Assembly (NCBI GenBank): GCA_005223375.1
Contig: RXOD01004191.1
Location: 1-26,441 of the forward strand
Reading direction: 5' to 3'
Source of the DNA: Amoebophrya sp. AT5.2
Taxonomy: Eukaryota; Sar; Dinophyceae; Syndiniales; Amoebophryaceae
DNA length: 26,441 bases
Shown here: positions 1 to 12,000 of the stretch, piece after piece
Layout: each line of letters begins with the position of its first letter
How positions within the stretch are numbered: the first letter of the stretch is position 1
Translations under genes and position numbers: made by a program
Notes under the pieces: generated by a model
The model's database searches: none
Told to the model about the DNA's origin: nothing
The model's input: the letters and a program-made list of their open reading frames with translations, nothing else

Positions 1-3000
1 CTGAACGTACTGATGGTGCAGTCCCTGAGCGGGCAGCGCTACTACGTGCTCGGCGACAACCTGAAGCACACCCCCTTCCTGCGGCGCGAAGCGCTGAAGG
101 CGCGGTACCGCTCGCACATCCTCGACTCGAACCAGGTGGACGAGTTGGCGCGCACGGAGAAGTCGCTGAGCAACTTCAAAACCGAGCTGAACCGCGGCTT
201 CGAGGGCAACCTCGCGCACTTGAATCTGTGGGACGCAAACATGATCGGCTCTTCGTCCGCGGTTTTAAATCGTCTCGGTCTCGGGAGCACGCGCTCCGTT
301 CCGCGCACGCCTAACGAGGCGAGGGAGGAGGAAGCGAACATGAGAAATCTCCTCGCTGGATCCGCGAAGCAGCTGAAACTTTTGAACCCATTCCCTCTGA
401 AGGAGATGCCGAAGCACCAGGAGCTTCAGGACGTCTATTTGCTGGTCGACGATTTGGAAAAGCAGCTCTCGGAGGCGATTGACCACTCAAACGAAATCGG
501 CGGCAAAGCTGAGCGCGTGCGGCTGTCGGGTAAACTAGCGAAGTATCTGCTGACCGCCCGCGGCCGACTGTGCAAAGCCCATGTGCTGCGCAGAGCGGTC
601 CCAAAAGCGGCGGCGCGGAAAAACATCGTGGTGCTCAGCAGGACAGGCGAGCTGAGTGTTGTGAAAAAGGCGGAAGAGGTGTTGCTTGACGCGGTGGCGG
701 GAAAGATCGAGACCGAGCAAGAGGCCGCGAGTGCGTTGATGCGAGCGCCTTTGCCTGCCGATTTGGTCGTGAATGAGACTGCAACTGAGGACAAAGCTGA
801 TATGACGAAGAGCTTGGTGCTGAAGGCGATTGAAATCGAGGAGGAAACCGCGGCTGTCGAGAAGTTCTACACGCTCTTGCCGCACCACGTGGAATTGTGC
901 GATAGGTGGATGCAAGTGCACGTGCGGAAGGCGGAGGTGAAGTTCTCCGGAATGGAGGTGGGTAAGGACGAAGCTGAGGCGGGCAGTGGAAAAGGCAAAG
1001 GCGTAGGCGGGAAAGGAGATAATAAACTTTCTTTCTACTACGTCTCTCCGCGCGAGAAGCTCATCAGGCTCCGCCTTTCGCTACGTAAGGCCATAACCGC
1101 GCTGCAGCACCTTCTCGAGATCTTCGAGGACACCATCGCCCTCAAGTCCGACAGCTCCGTTGCTCTTGGCGTCGAAGCACAACGTCAGAAAGCCAAGCCG
1201 CAGAACTCCCGCCTGGCGCTGCAGCAGCTCGTCGAGCAAGAGGAGAAGGCGAAAGTAATGGACGAGTTCAAAGGAAAATACGCAAATCTCTCCATGCTCG
1301 CGCTGGACATTCTTTCGAAGAGGCCAAGGTTGCTCTCCAACCTGCTTCTGCACAAAATGCGGCTGATGGGGCAGGAGCGTTTGGAGAAGCAGCGGGACGC
1401 GCGGAAAATTGTCCACGCAATGGGGAGTTCCCGTTTTCCGGGTCCCGTAGCACGGGAAAACAAAAGCGGACAGGCGGAGGAAGAGACCAGAGCGCGCAGG
1501 CGCATTGGGGATAGCGTCGAAGAAGTTGACATCGGATCGCCATACGGCTTGTACCACTCTGGGCCGGGTGGGGACCTGACCTTGGCCGCTATCGAGGCAA
1601 TGGGGCGTGGGGATTTCTCGCACGTGGACGAAGACGGCGAGTTGATCACGGGCGCGAAGACCGAGCAGAAGGTGTTTTTGCAGGCGAGCAGCGCGGGACT
1701 GGTGGGGCTGCCGCAGAAGAGCTGGTGGAGCGGCATCATGACGAAGCGAGTAGGTGAAAAAAGCGGCACATTCGCAACTGCCTGGGGAGCGTCGAAGGAC
1801 GACCACGCGCCGCCGATCGTATCGGCCGTGCAGGTGATGCGGGCGATGCTGTTTCTGAAAGAGCTGCTGTTTAGGAACGACAACGACAACGATAACCCGG
1901 CGGCTGGTTTTCCAGCATTACAAGGTCGTGGCAGCAGCTACCTCGCGGGCGCAGATCTTGTGGATTATGACAGCCAGCCGCACCCGATCTCAAACTTGAA
2001 GTTCTTGCTGCATAACGGGCGCGGGCGGTCTTTGAGCGAGCAGGCGGAATGGGAGAAGCGCGATGAACCGGCGAAACAGCTGGCGCTGAACCGCGAATAT
2101 TTACGGGTGGCTCTGCGAGCGATGCACGAGAATCCGTTCCTCGTTGATCTTCCAGACCGAGAGGCGCAGCGTCTCACACCTTTAGAGAAAGCGGCATTGC
2201 AGCAAGCCGAGCTGTGGGATTCAACCGCCGGAGCACACCTCTCCCCCGGTCTGACCCCGACCGAGCATGCCCGCAGAATCACGGCAGCCGCGAAGTTGCG
2301 AACGACACACACGACGGACTTAGGGTCGCTACGCGTGGGGACGGGAGCGTTGGTTAACGCGATTCGAGCACAGACGAGCATGGACATGGAGGAACGGAGG
2401 GTTGCGGGCTGGAACGAGCTACTGGCGGAGGAAGCGAAACCGGGAAACCGGAAAATTTTCACGTCGGACGCTGCTGCTCTTCCTGGTGTTGAGGGCGTGG
2501 GCGTCGCCTCAAATACATCGGCAGCGCCGCCGGGTCTTGTGGCCGGCTCCTCTACTGCGCCCGCACCGTCTGTCGCGGATCTCCTCTCCGTCTGGGCATC
2601 TCGTGTCTCGGCTGAGAATGGGATCATGGCGTCGAAGAGCCCAGTTCAACTCGAAAGACTTGACATGCCCGCGAATTTAACAGACCCGAAGGAAGACGTC
2701 TGCGCCGAACTGCTGACCACAGCGGACAAACGGCCCAATAGGCGCTCGTTCGTCGTGCTGCAGGCGGTTGCGGATTCAACTACTGTGGTTTCGGCAGAGG
2801 GCCGCAGCGGCTTCTATCTCGGCTCGCACCGGCGCTACATTCCTCCACAATCTTCCGACTCCAAAGAAGCAATCAAAGAAGACCTGACCACCTCGCGCGG
2901 ACTAAATTTGATCGCAAGAAGCAGCTCCACCAAGCCCCACGCGCACCACATGGTGCCCGTGCAATTAGAGTGCTCGCTGAAGGAGCTTTCGCACAAGAAA

Positions 3001-6000
3001 TTCGCGGATCCGAAGAGTTTTTATTCCCGCATGTTGTTCTGGTTCCAGCGCCTTTTCAACAAGTGGGACGAAGACAAAACAGACACTCGCAAAAACAACA
3101 CCTCCAGGAACAAGAAGAAGAAAGAAGAACGAGAGTCAGTCGTTCCGGCGGAGTTCGTAAACTCGCTGCGAGCCATTGTGAAAGACGGGGAGTGGCGCCA
3201 CGCCGTGATGGCGGAAGCCTTCATGGAGCATGTGGGGTTTCGGCCACAAGATGTTCCCGCCGTGGGGGACCTGCAGACGCTGCTTGATGGGAACTTTCAC
3301 CCCCTCCACGGACAGAACCCGACGCCGCAGCAGACGCAGAAGGCGGAAGAGACCAGAACAAGAATCAAGACAGAGGCCACGAGGCTCTTCACCGCTGCCG
3401 TGGCAAAGCCAAAGCCGACGGGACGAAAAGCTGACGCAGCTGCTGCGAAGCCGAAGGCGGAGGTTGTTCTCGCGGCCATGAAAGCGAAAGCGAAATCGCT
3501 GACGCGCCGGACTAAGCGGTGGCTGGTCAACGGCCAGATCATCGACGTCCTCGACGACGAGGGCACCACGACCGCGCCACGCACCCTCTTCGAAGAAATG
3601 CACGAGCAGTCGAAGTCTTCAGAGAGCCTCCTCAAGTTGGCTGCGCAGTTTTCTTCGTACCTGTTTCAGGCGGAGCGGTCGCGCGCGGCGATTTTTAAAG
3701 TAACGGGTAATGACTTGATTGAGTCGGGCTCGGGCTCGGGAACAAGCCGCACGTCGTACTCTATCAACTGTGAAAAATTACGCGCACTTTACGTGGCGGC
3801 GTTCCGGACGCAATTTGCGCCGCAGAGTAGTTCCCCGATCCCCCATCCGCAGTTCGTAGAAGGTGGATTGAACGACTTCTTTGATGCAGCAATTTACCGG
3901 AAGATCGCGTTGGACCCGATGGTACGGCGCGGACTGCGTTTATTGGATGCGCGGTGTCCGTCCGAAGACGTGCTCAAATCATGGCTTCCGGCGGAGAACA
4001 CGGACCGCGGAAAGCTACTGAGGCAGCGGCTGCAGGAGAAACTGCAGAAGCTCCTGTTTGCACCCGAGTTCACACGCTACTCGCGCACCCGAGAAGAGCA
4101 AAAGCGCGTGCAAGTGCTGCCTGCGCCTGGTCTTCTTGGTGGAACTGGAAAGAACAGTGTTGCGGGGGAATCGAGTCGCGGCAGCCCCGCTCGCGCAGAT
4201 GAACAAGCTGCAGCTGCGGGGGGCGAAGAGGCTATTTATCGCTCCGAAGCAGCAAAACAGCCGGCGACCGGCAGCTCGCGCTCGGGCTCGCAGAACCCGC
4301 GAAGCTCGAAGACGGTCTCGATGGGAACGGTGCGCGAAGAGGTTTTCATGAACTTGGGCGTCGGTCTGTCCCCCGACCAAGACCGGAAGCTTTTCGAGCT
4401 AGCCGACGTGACAGAAGTTGCCGATTTGCAAAAGCGGCTGAACATCTGGATTAACGAAACGAACACGGAGCAGCAGACGAATCTTCTCGCGAAACTGGAC
4501 GAATACGAGACGCAGCTCGCGGGCGCGCCCGGCTCCAGTCCTGCTCGTGCGAGTGGAGGTCAAGAAACTCAGACTCAGAGTGGCGACATGACGATGGAAG
4601 CCGCCGCCATGACCAGCGACTGCACCGTGCAGGATGCGTTCGAAGCCGCGACGAAGCACAAGATCTTGCAGCAAATGAAGGAGGAAGTCGAAACCGAGCT
4701 CGACCGCTTCCACGAAAAATGGCAGGACGTTACGCTCTATTCTGACATCGAACAAATGACGGCAGACAACGACCGCGTACACGATTTTGATCCACACGGC
4801 CACATGGATCTGCTAGCGGAACACGAGTCCGCGGACGGGGACGCTGCGGCAGTACTAAAAACAATCCTCGGCCAAAGAAAGCGCGGAATCATGAGCCGTG
4901 TCTTCGACCTGCCTGAGGACGATCTCAACAGCCAGGCTCCAGATGAAAAAACCAGAAACGCAATGGCCACGGACAAGACCCACGTCTTCTGGCTGATCGC
5001 CGCTGCCACCGCGAGCCGAGTTTTGCGGCGCAGTCCTCTAGAATACACGACGTCGGATCGAGCAAGCGACCAGTTCCTCGGTCACCGCGCGTGGGCCGCT
5101 CTCGAGCACGAGACCGTGGCATCCGCGACGAAAGTCGAGCCTTCGGCCAGCAAAGAGTCCAGCGAAATTCTCATCAAACAGAAGTACACGGATTTCGACC
5201 AGTATTCCACTTTGGTGTTCGTCCCGGGCTCCCTCGAGCCCGTGCAGGATCCGCAATCTGGAAGCACTGTGCTTTCCGAGCTGATTCACCGCGGTTTACC
5301 GGTTCTCGATTTTGATGCAAAACCACTGGTTTCCATCGCAGTCGCGAACCTGGAGCTGGACGCGAACGAAAATTCCGGCATCCAGATTAAGTCGGGCGCG
5401 GATCTTCAGGGAGACGAGAAGTACAAGGAAGACCTCGACAAGAATGGCGACCGCCCGCCACCCAGGGGCTTCTTGCTCGGCAACGACTTAGATCTTCCGC
5501 TTCAAAGAGTTGAGTTTGCAGTGATCGACGCGTCACTTTGGACGGTTGCGCAGCGCGACGAAGTGATGAAATTCGTCCGCGACCAAGACGAGTCGATCAT
5601 GAAGGAAAATGGACAGCTGGACGTCAAAACCCTCTCCATGATGGACGCTAAGTGGAACGAAATCCACAATATCGACGCGCACTGCATCTTCAAGGGAGAG
5701 TTTGGCGCGCCGACTTTTAGGCAGACGGACGCGCGGTCTGGAGCGGATAAGGAAGTTCTATCCGGGGAGAAGCCCGTGTTGGCGTTGTTGTTATCGCCGG
5801 ACCCCGAGAAGCAGGGGGGAAGCCACTTCACCGATCCGTTTCAAAGTTTGGAAAAGAGGAGGGAGGTATTGGTGACTCACGCGGCGGAGCAGGAGATTTG
5901 GAGGTTGATGCGCGAGATGGAGGAGGCGTTAAACCCGAACACGAGCGTGAAGTCGCTGCAAGATCTGTATGCCTTCTTGTATCCGGTAATTCAGGAGGCG

Positions 6001-9000
6001 CGGCGCGTGCTGAGCCTACACGACAAGGACTATTTAGTTGTGGAGGCAGACGAACGTCGCGACTTGAGGCGGAAAAAACTCGAAGCGGGCATCCACTGGC
6101 CAGAGATTGCACCAGATCCAGTCAGCGTGGAGGTCGAGCGTCTGTCACTTGCAAGAAGGCAGGAAATCGAAAACAAAATGCGGGAGGTTTTGACGCCGTA
6201 CCGCAAGGAGGAGCTGAGCTTCAAAGCGCAGGAGGCCGAGGATATTGCTTATCTGGGTTCCCTCATCGAAAACTATCTCTCCCGCGCCAGCAACCCGATC
6301 GCGACGGCGGAGCGCGCCTCCTTTTTTCAATTCTTTCACTTGTTGATTTCCACGGCCTTCTACAGCCACGCGAAGCCGCCAAGTCTCGACTTCCTGCTCA
6401 ACGTGCGCAACGAGCTGAAGGATGTGAGCGTCGAGCGCGCCAAGAAGGCCGCTGGCGCGACTGACAAGGCGAAGGGCGCGATCGCGGTTTTGGATAGCAA
6501 AATTTCCGCCGAGAGGTCTCTAGGTGTGTACCGGGAGGAGTTGGTGGACTGGGGCAACCGGCTGCAGCAGGGTATTCGCGACGCGCAGCGACAGCTGTCA
6601 GGTATTTTGCTGGCGAAACTAACGGAGGGACGAATTGGAAAAATAAAAGCCGCGTACGAAGAAATGGCGAAAAAGTTGCTGCCCAAGATCCGCAGCGCCA
6701 ATATTCACAGAAATTTTTGGCCCCACCTGTACATCGCGGAAACGCCCATGAAAGACGTGAATGATAAACTTCTTGCGATTGCGGGGAGCGACAAAACGAG
6801 CGATTTACCCTCCTGGGGCAACAATCAGCTGCGCGCGCAAGAACACAAAGACAAAGCGAAAGGCATCGATCTCAACAAAGATAAAGCTAATCCTAGTCGA
6901 AGTCGTTTAGACTCATCTAGTACGGAGCTGGGCTTTTCGGATTACGGCATTTGCTTTCCGCATCACGCGTGTCCGATGGTACTGTTCCCGGATAAGAAGG
7001 CGGCCGCGGATACGGCTACGGAAGTTGCGCGTGGAACCAAGGTCGGAAAAGAAGTTTCAGCCAGCAACCTGGCGGGTGCGATCACGGACCAGAGTGGCGA
7101 CCAGTTGGTTGGTATGGTTATCCGGCTTTCGGGCAAGCAGCTGGCAACGATGGTAGGGGCGCAGCCTGCGCTGATGATGGTACTACGCGGCTACCTAGCG
7201 GAGGCGGAGCGCCGCGCGAACCCTCACGAGGGAGGCGGTGGAAACGATGCGGAGTACAAGCAAAGTGACATTCCGGAAGGCGGTATCATGCGCGTGAAGA
7301 AGGTGTTGGGAAGGCGGTCATTGCTGCCGGCATTTATTCTCACCGAGAACGCAGAACGATGGCGGGCGGAGCGCGCGTTAAGCGACGTCCTGTTCCCGCG
7401 AGGGTTGAATGGACGGAGCACGCAACTGCTCTCCGCCCACCTCGACGAGAACTGGGTCGCCGAAACAATCGACATCGATCAGTACGCCTCGCCGCCGCGC
7501 TCGGTCCAGGAGCTGTGGAGGGCAGTCCTCGACCCGAAATTCGGCGATAAAGGGTTTCCCGAGGAGGCAGCGTTCCCGAAACATAAGAATCGGTTCGCCT
7601 CCGTCACGTTGACGCTGCCTGGGAATTTGCTGGTCCGGCTGTGGAAATCGTTCGAAGGCTGCCGCAGGAATCAATCGCTCGATGCTGAGCCTGTGCTTCC
7701 GGGAGCAGCGTCCCACGCTCCAGTTCCGGAATGCCCGATCGAGGTGCACTTGTTGCATTTGGCCGAAGACCACTTCATTAAGCTTGGGCCAGTCAACAAG
7801 CTGCAGCGCAGCGTGCGCGACGCGTTCTTCGTGCAGCCGACGCATGCCGCGAGTACGAATGTGTTCGCCCAGCACAGAAAAGCCTGCCTAAAGCTGGGCT
7901 TCGAGCGCACTCTCCAGGCACCGGGATCGGACGGACAGATGAACAGGGTTGACGTCAACCAGGATGGCGACCGGAAGGACGAGAAAAAGAAGCTTCCGCG
8001 ACTGCAGGACGTCGCGTTTATCACCGATCGAGACTGTGCCGGGGTCAATGTTCCTTGGCAGGCGGAACGCACGAAAGCGCACAAAAAGCGCGCCGCGGAG
8101 CAGCAGCGGATGAAGGAAGAAGCTGCAAAAATCAATGCAGAGGTCGAGCAAGCGAGAAGGGAGGGAAAAATAAAGAAAGAAGCAGGTGACGGCAACTACA
8201 AGGGGGACAAGACGATCGATGCCAGGACCGGGATCGGGAAGACGAAGCCGTATAAGACCTTGGTGCAATCGCTCACCTCCGTCGGTGCCGACGAAGCGCT
8301 GAGAGCGAAGCTGGATAATGAGGACGCGAGCAACAAAAAGACCATCGCGGGCCGGCTAAAACCGGTTGAGCAGCAGGTGAAACTTTTGCAACAATCCATC
8401 GACAGCGACGAAAAGGAGGTCTACGTGCATTCCGGCATCGTCGAAATCAAAATTGCAGCTCTAATTAAGACCGAAAAGCGAGCGCTGTTGAAAGAAACTA
8501 TCGACAGCTTTCTCCTGGGCGATCGGGACCGCGGCTGGCAAACTGGGTTTGACGAAGTTAGAAACGAAATAGTTGCAAAAGAAGTATCCACGCGAATCAA
8601 CGACCCAAAGTGGCGGGTACCTGAGCCGGCGGCATTTGCGCAGCAGTCGGTGAGGCGAAGCGGCGAAAACGACTACTTCCTGATAAATTGGTTCGCCAAA
8701 CGCGCGATCCAGACGCTCGAGGACCGACGCGTGATCTCGCACGCGGGAGTCGCAGCCAGCGCCGTCCGGGTGGGGCTCAAGGACTTGTTGCCGCCATTCG
8801 CTGAGGAAGCGAGAGAGAGAGACGTGACACCAGCAACTATAGGCACGCGGGGCGCTGCAGCGGGTGCATCTTCATCAGCAGCATCTTCGCCGGACACGAC
8901 CAGTGCCGCCGCTTCCATCGCTCCGCCACGCCCTCCCGTGGAGCACGTCTTGCAAAAGCGAGCGGAGTTGATCGTGTCGGTAGACCACTCGCAGCACAGC

Positions 9001-12000
9001 TACCGGCGGCAGGACCGTTTGTGGCCGGCCAGCGACCGCACCACCGCGAACGCGCGTCAAAAGACGCTGGGCGAGAATGCGTCGCGCCGCTTTGCCCTAC
9101 CGTCTGTAAACAATTTTTTTGAGACAGGCCCAGGCACTACCAAGGGGGCGTCGCGGTCCTCGGCATGGGGTGACGCAGAGCTGGTGCGCGAGTTCGACGC
9201 GAGAAATGGACATTTTCCGCCGGCGGCGAAGCCGAAGGCCAAAGGCTTCATGCAGAAGACGACAGGAACAAGGACAAAGCTGAATTCGATCAGCGTTGAG
9301 GAGACCATCAGCGACCTCGTGCCCCACTACGAAAAAAACATTTTCATGGTGAAGTGGAATCTTGTGGATCGCAAAAACGCGAAGCGCAACGAAGATGCCT
9401 TTTGGCTTGATCTAATGGAGCTGAAAAAGGTACAGATTCCGGTGCCGACGGATTGGCAGGTCGCTGCGAAGGAGTGGCTGGCCAACACGCAAACCGGCGC
9501 CGACGCGCAGCGGCACTGGCGGCCGGATGGGACTTTGGGGGAGAAGGGATCGATTCTCATGCGCGAACAGGACCACCGCACGTTCTACCAATACCGGCCC
9601 ACGCAGCACGCACTGTGGACTGATAAAATTCCGAAAAAACGACTGGCTTTAGTGCTGATGCGTCACGAGACGGCGGCTAGGCAGAGAATGCCACTGCTGA
9701 TGGACGGCGGCAAGGCTGGTGGTGGAGCGTCAGCGACTATCGATTGGGAGATGGTAAAAAACGAAAAACGCAACCCGGCAACCGTGTGCGTGATCGAACG
9801 TTGCGCCTGGGAGCAGTACAATTTGGGGCCAGAGTCGGACCCGTGGAAGCCGGTGCACGTCGCTGGCACAGAGACAGGAGCGAGTCAAAACGCGCCCGGA
9901 CCGGAGGCAACATCCCTCGTGCGGCACAACCGCGCGGGCCAGGGCATTACGTATTCTTCAAGCCAACGGCCGTCGAAATCTGGTACGACTGTGTCTGGCA
10001 AGGCACCGCCGGACGACTTCGAACTTTTTCGCGACACGATGCTTGATAACATGAATGCGTATCGATTAAACCCGACCATGCTGCGCGAGGTATGTGCGTG
10101 TCGGCTGCCCGGCCAGCAGGGCGTCACCAACTTCGAAGCTCACGACTTGGTGGCGCCGGAACAGAATTTCTATGTCTGGTTCGCGGTCGATTTTGAAACG
10201 CCCGCTTTACCTGTGGCAGGAGCTCCCACAGGAACTACGGCAATCGGGAGCACACTCGTTCCGGCGAAGGTACTGAAAATCGATGGAATCGACACCGATA
10301 AGAACCTGGCTCCGAAGGCCAAGGACATGAGCAATTTCGAAGTCGAGTTGGAGTTGCTCGGCACCGGGCAGAAGGTGACAGTGAACGGGATTAAGGAACT
10401 CCAGCGGAAAGTATTCCCGCTTGTGGACGGTGCGGAACTGCTCGACGTCGTGGAGGCGGTTGAAAAAGGCTTTACTGGCGGGCAGATTGCAACAGCAACA
10501 CCACCTGCAGCAGGGGCAACGGCAAGCGGGGCGGCTGCGGACGCGGTGCATGCGGCTTCAGGAGCCCCAGCAGCAGGAGCAGCAGGCCCACGACCTGTCT
10601 CCAGGAAGGTTAGGCGCAGCGACGAAGACAAAAAGCAGTCTGAGCGGTGCGCTAGCACCCGCAAGTGCGCGTGCGGCTTTACCGGGAAAGGCAAAGCGCC
10701 CCTAATGTGGACGATTGACGAGAGAAGCGGCGCCTTCGCGCGCAACGGCATCACGGAGCCGGCCGATCTTCCAATGGACGACGCGTCGAAAGTAAGTAAA
10801 TTCGCGAACAAGGGCCTGCTCCAAATCGAGCAGCTGCGCGCGTGCCCGCTCTTTGCGGCCACTCCGGGGGAACCGGAGCAGCGCTGGATTTGCGGAACGA
10901 CGAAGTTTCCGGGGTTGTTGAAGCTGCGCAAGACTGTCTATCAAGGCAACTCTTCTATTTCCGACGCAGACATCCAAAGCGAATGGCTGAACGGTGAGTC
11001 GGGCATGCACCGCGACTGGTGTCGTCGCACGAACGAGGCGAGTGGCGAGAAGGCCAAGTGGCGAGCTTTCCGGCTGGGATCGAAGACAAATTTGTCACTG
11101 CCGATCCGGGAAATGTACGGCGACACCCTGGATAGAAGTTTGCGGTACTTGACAACCGAAGAGTCCGTATTGCAGGACGCAAGGCTGGTTGTGCAGAGAA
11201 GTATTGCAAAGGGCCACGGCTACGACGACTTCACGACGATCCACACGCTGAAGGGGGACGACCATGACGACAAACACAATAAAGGCAATGCAAACGGCCC
11301 AAAGAACGGCAACACCACGAAGAAAGCGCTCACGAAGGCGCAGAGCTTCTTTGGGAAAAATTTCGACCAGTGGCAGCTGACTTTTGTGAATTCGCCCGGT
11401 GCGGGCGATGAGCTCGCAGATTTGGAAATTGTTATTCCCGTCGCAACGATGGAGGCAAGCGACAGCCATACTGAATTCCCCTTTCCGGCGGAAGTCCTCG
11501 CTCATCTAACGCAGTGGAACGCTTTCGGCTCCGCCACGGATATGTTGCTGCTGCGCAACCACCGCGACCGCGACGTTTCCAGGTACTTTACCAGCGCCAG
11601 CGCCGACAACAACCAGCGATCGAAGGCCAGGTGGCGCCACTTCGTGTATTCGCACGCCAAAGACGTGGAACGGAAGGCCGGCTACGATCGGGAAATGGAA
11701 GAGTATTGCTCGTACGAGGGCGACCACGAGAACAACGCCATCGGTGTTGGCGAACACGACACCGACATTGACGCGGAACGCCTGAACAAATGCATCTACC
11801 GCAGTCGCATCGCGAGCGGTGTGGTTGGCCCCAGAACGCCGCGAGACTCCCATCAGAATTACGTCGTGCAGCGCGGAGCAGACGCGGAATTTAGTTCTCG
11901 ATTGGCGTACGGCAAGGAGTTGGACGCGAACGGGAGTGTCGACAAGGCTCTCGGTATGGAGCCGCTCAAGTCCGGAATGCCATCTGGTGGGGTCATCTCC

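Noticed and set aside
7951..7983. DVNQDG calcium-loop-like motif (residues 2647-2652)
   Set aside because: Only the first half of an EF-hand loop is present. Position 8 is Arg instead of hydrophobic and no flanking helices or second loop are seen.
8221..8250. P-loop-like TGIGKT in ORF A (about residues 2739-2744)
   Set aside because: Walker A needs Gly four residues before the GK. That position is Ala, and no Walker B or nucleotide-binding fold context follows.
10792..10797. Perfect donor GTAAGT inside ORF A (another at about 21028 in ORF B)
   Set aside because: The frame stays open with normal-looking protein for kilobases on both sides, so no intron is needed. These are chance matches and set the background rate for the 15581 donor.
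10170..10931. 253-codon open frame on the minus strand
   Set aside because: It is antisense to the Ala/Gly/Pro-rich linker of ORF A. Its Ala/Ser/Pro-rich translation mirrors that low complexity and carries no independent signal.
11248..11280. GDD triplet suggesting an RNA-virus polyprotein
   Set aside because: It sits in a hydrophilic Asp/His/Lys-rich stretch with no other polymerase, helicase or protease motifs in either ORF. The spliced layout also argues against a viral polyprotein.
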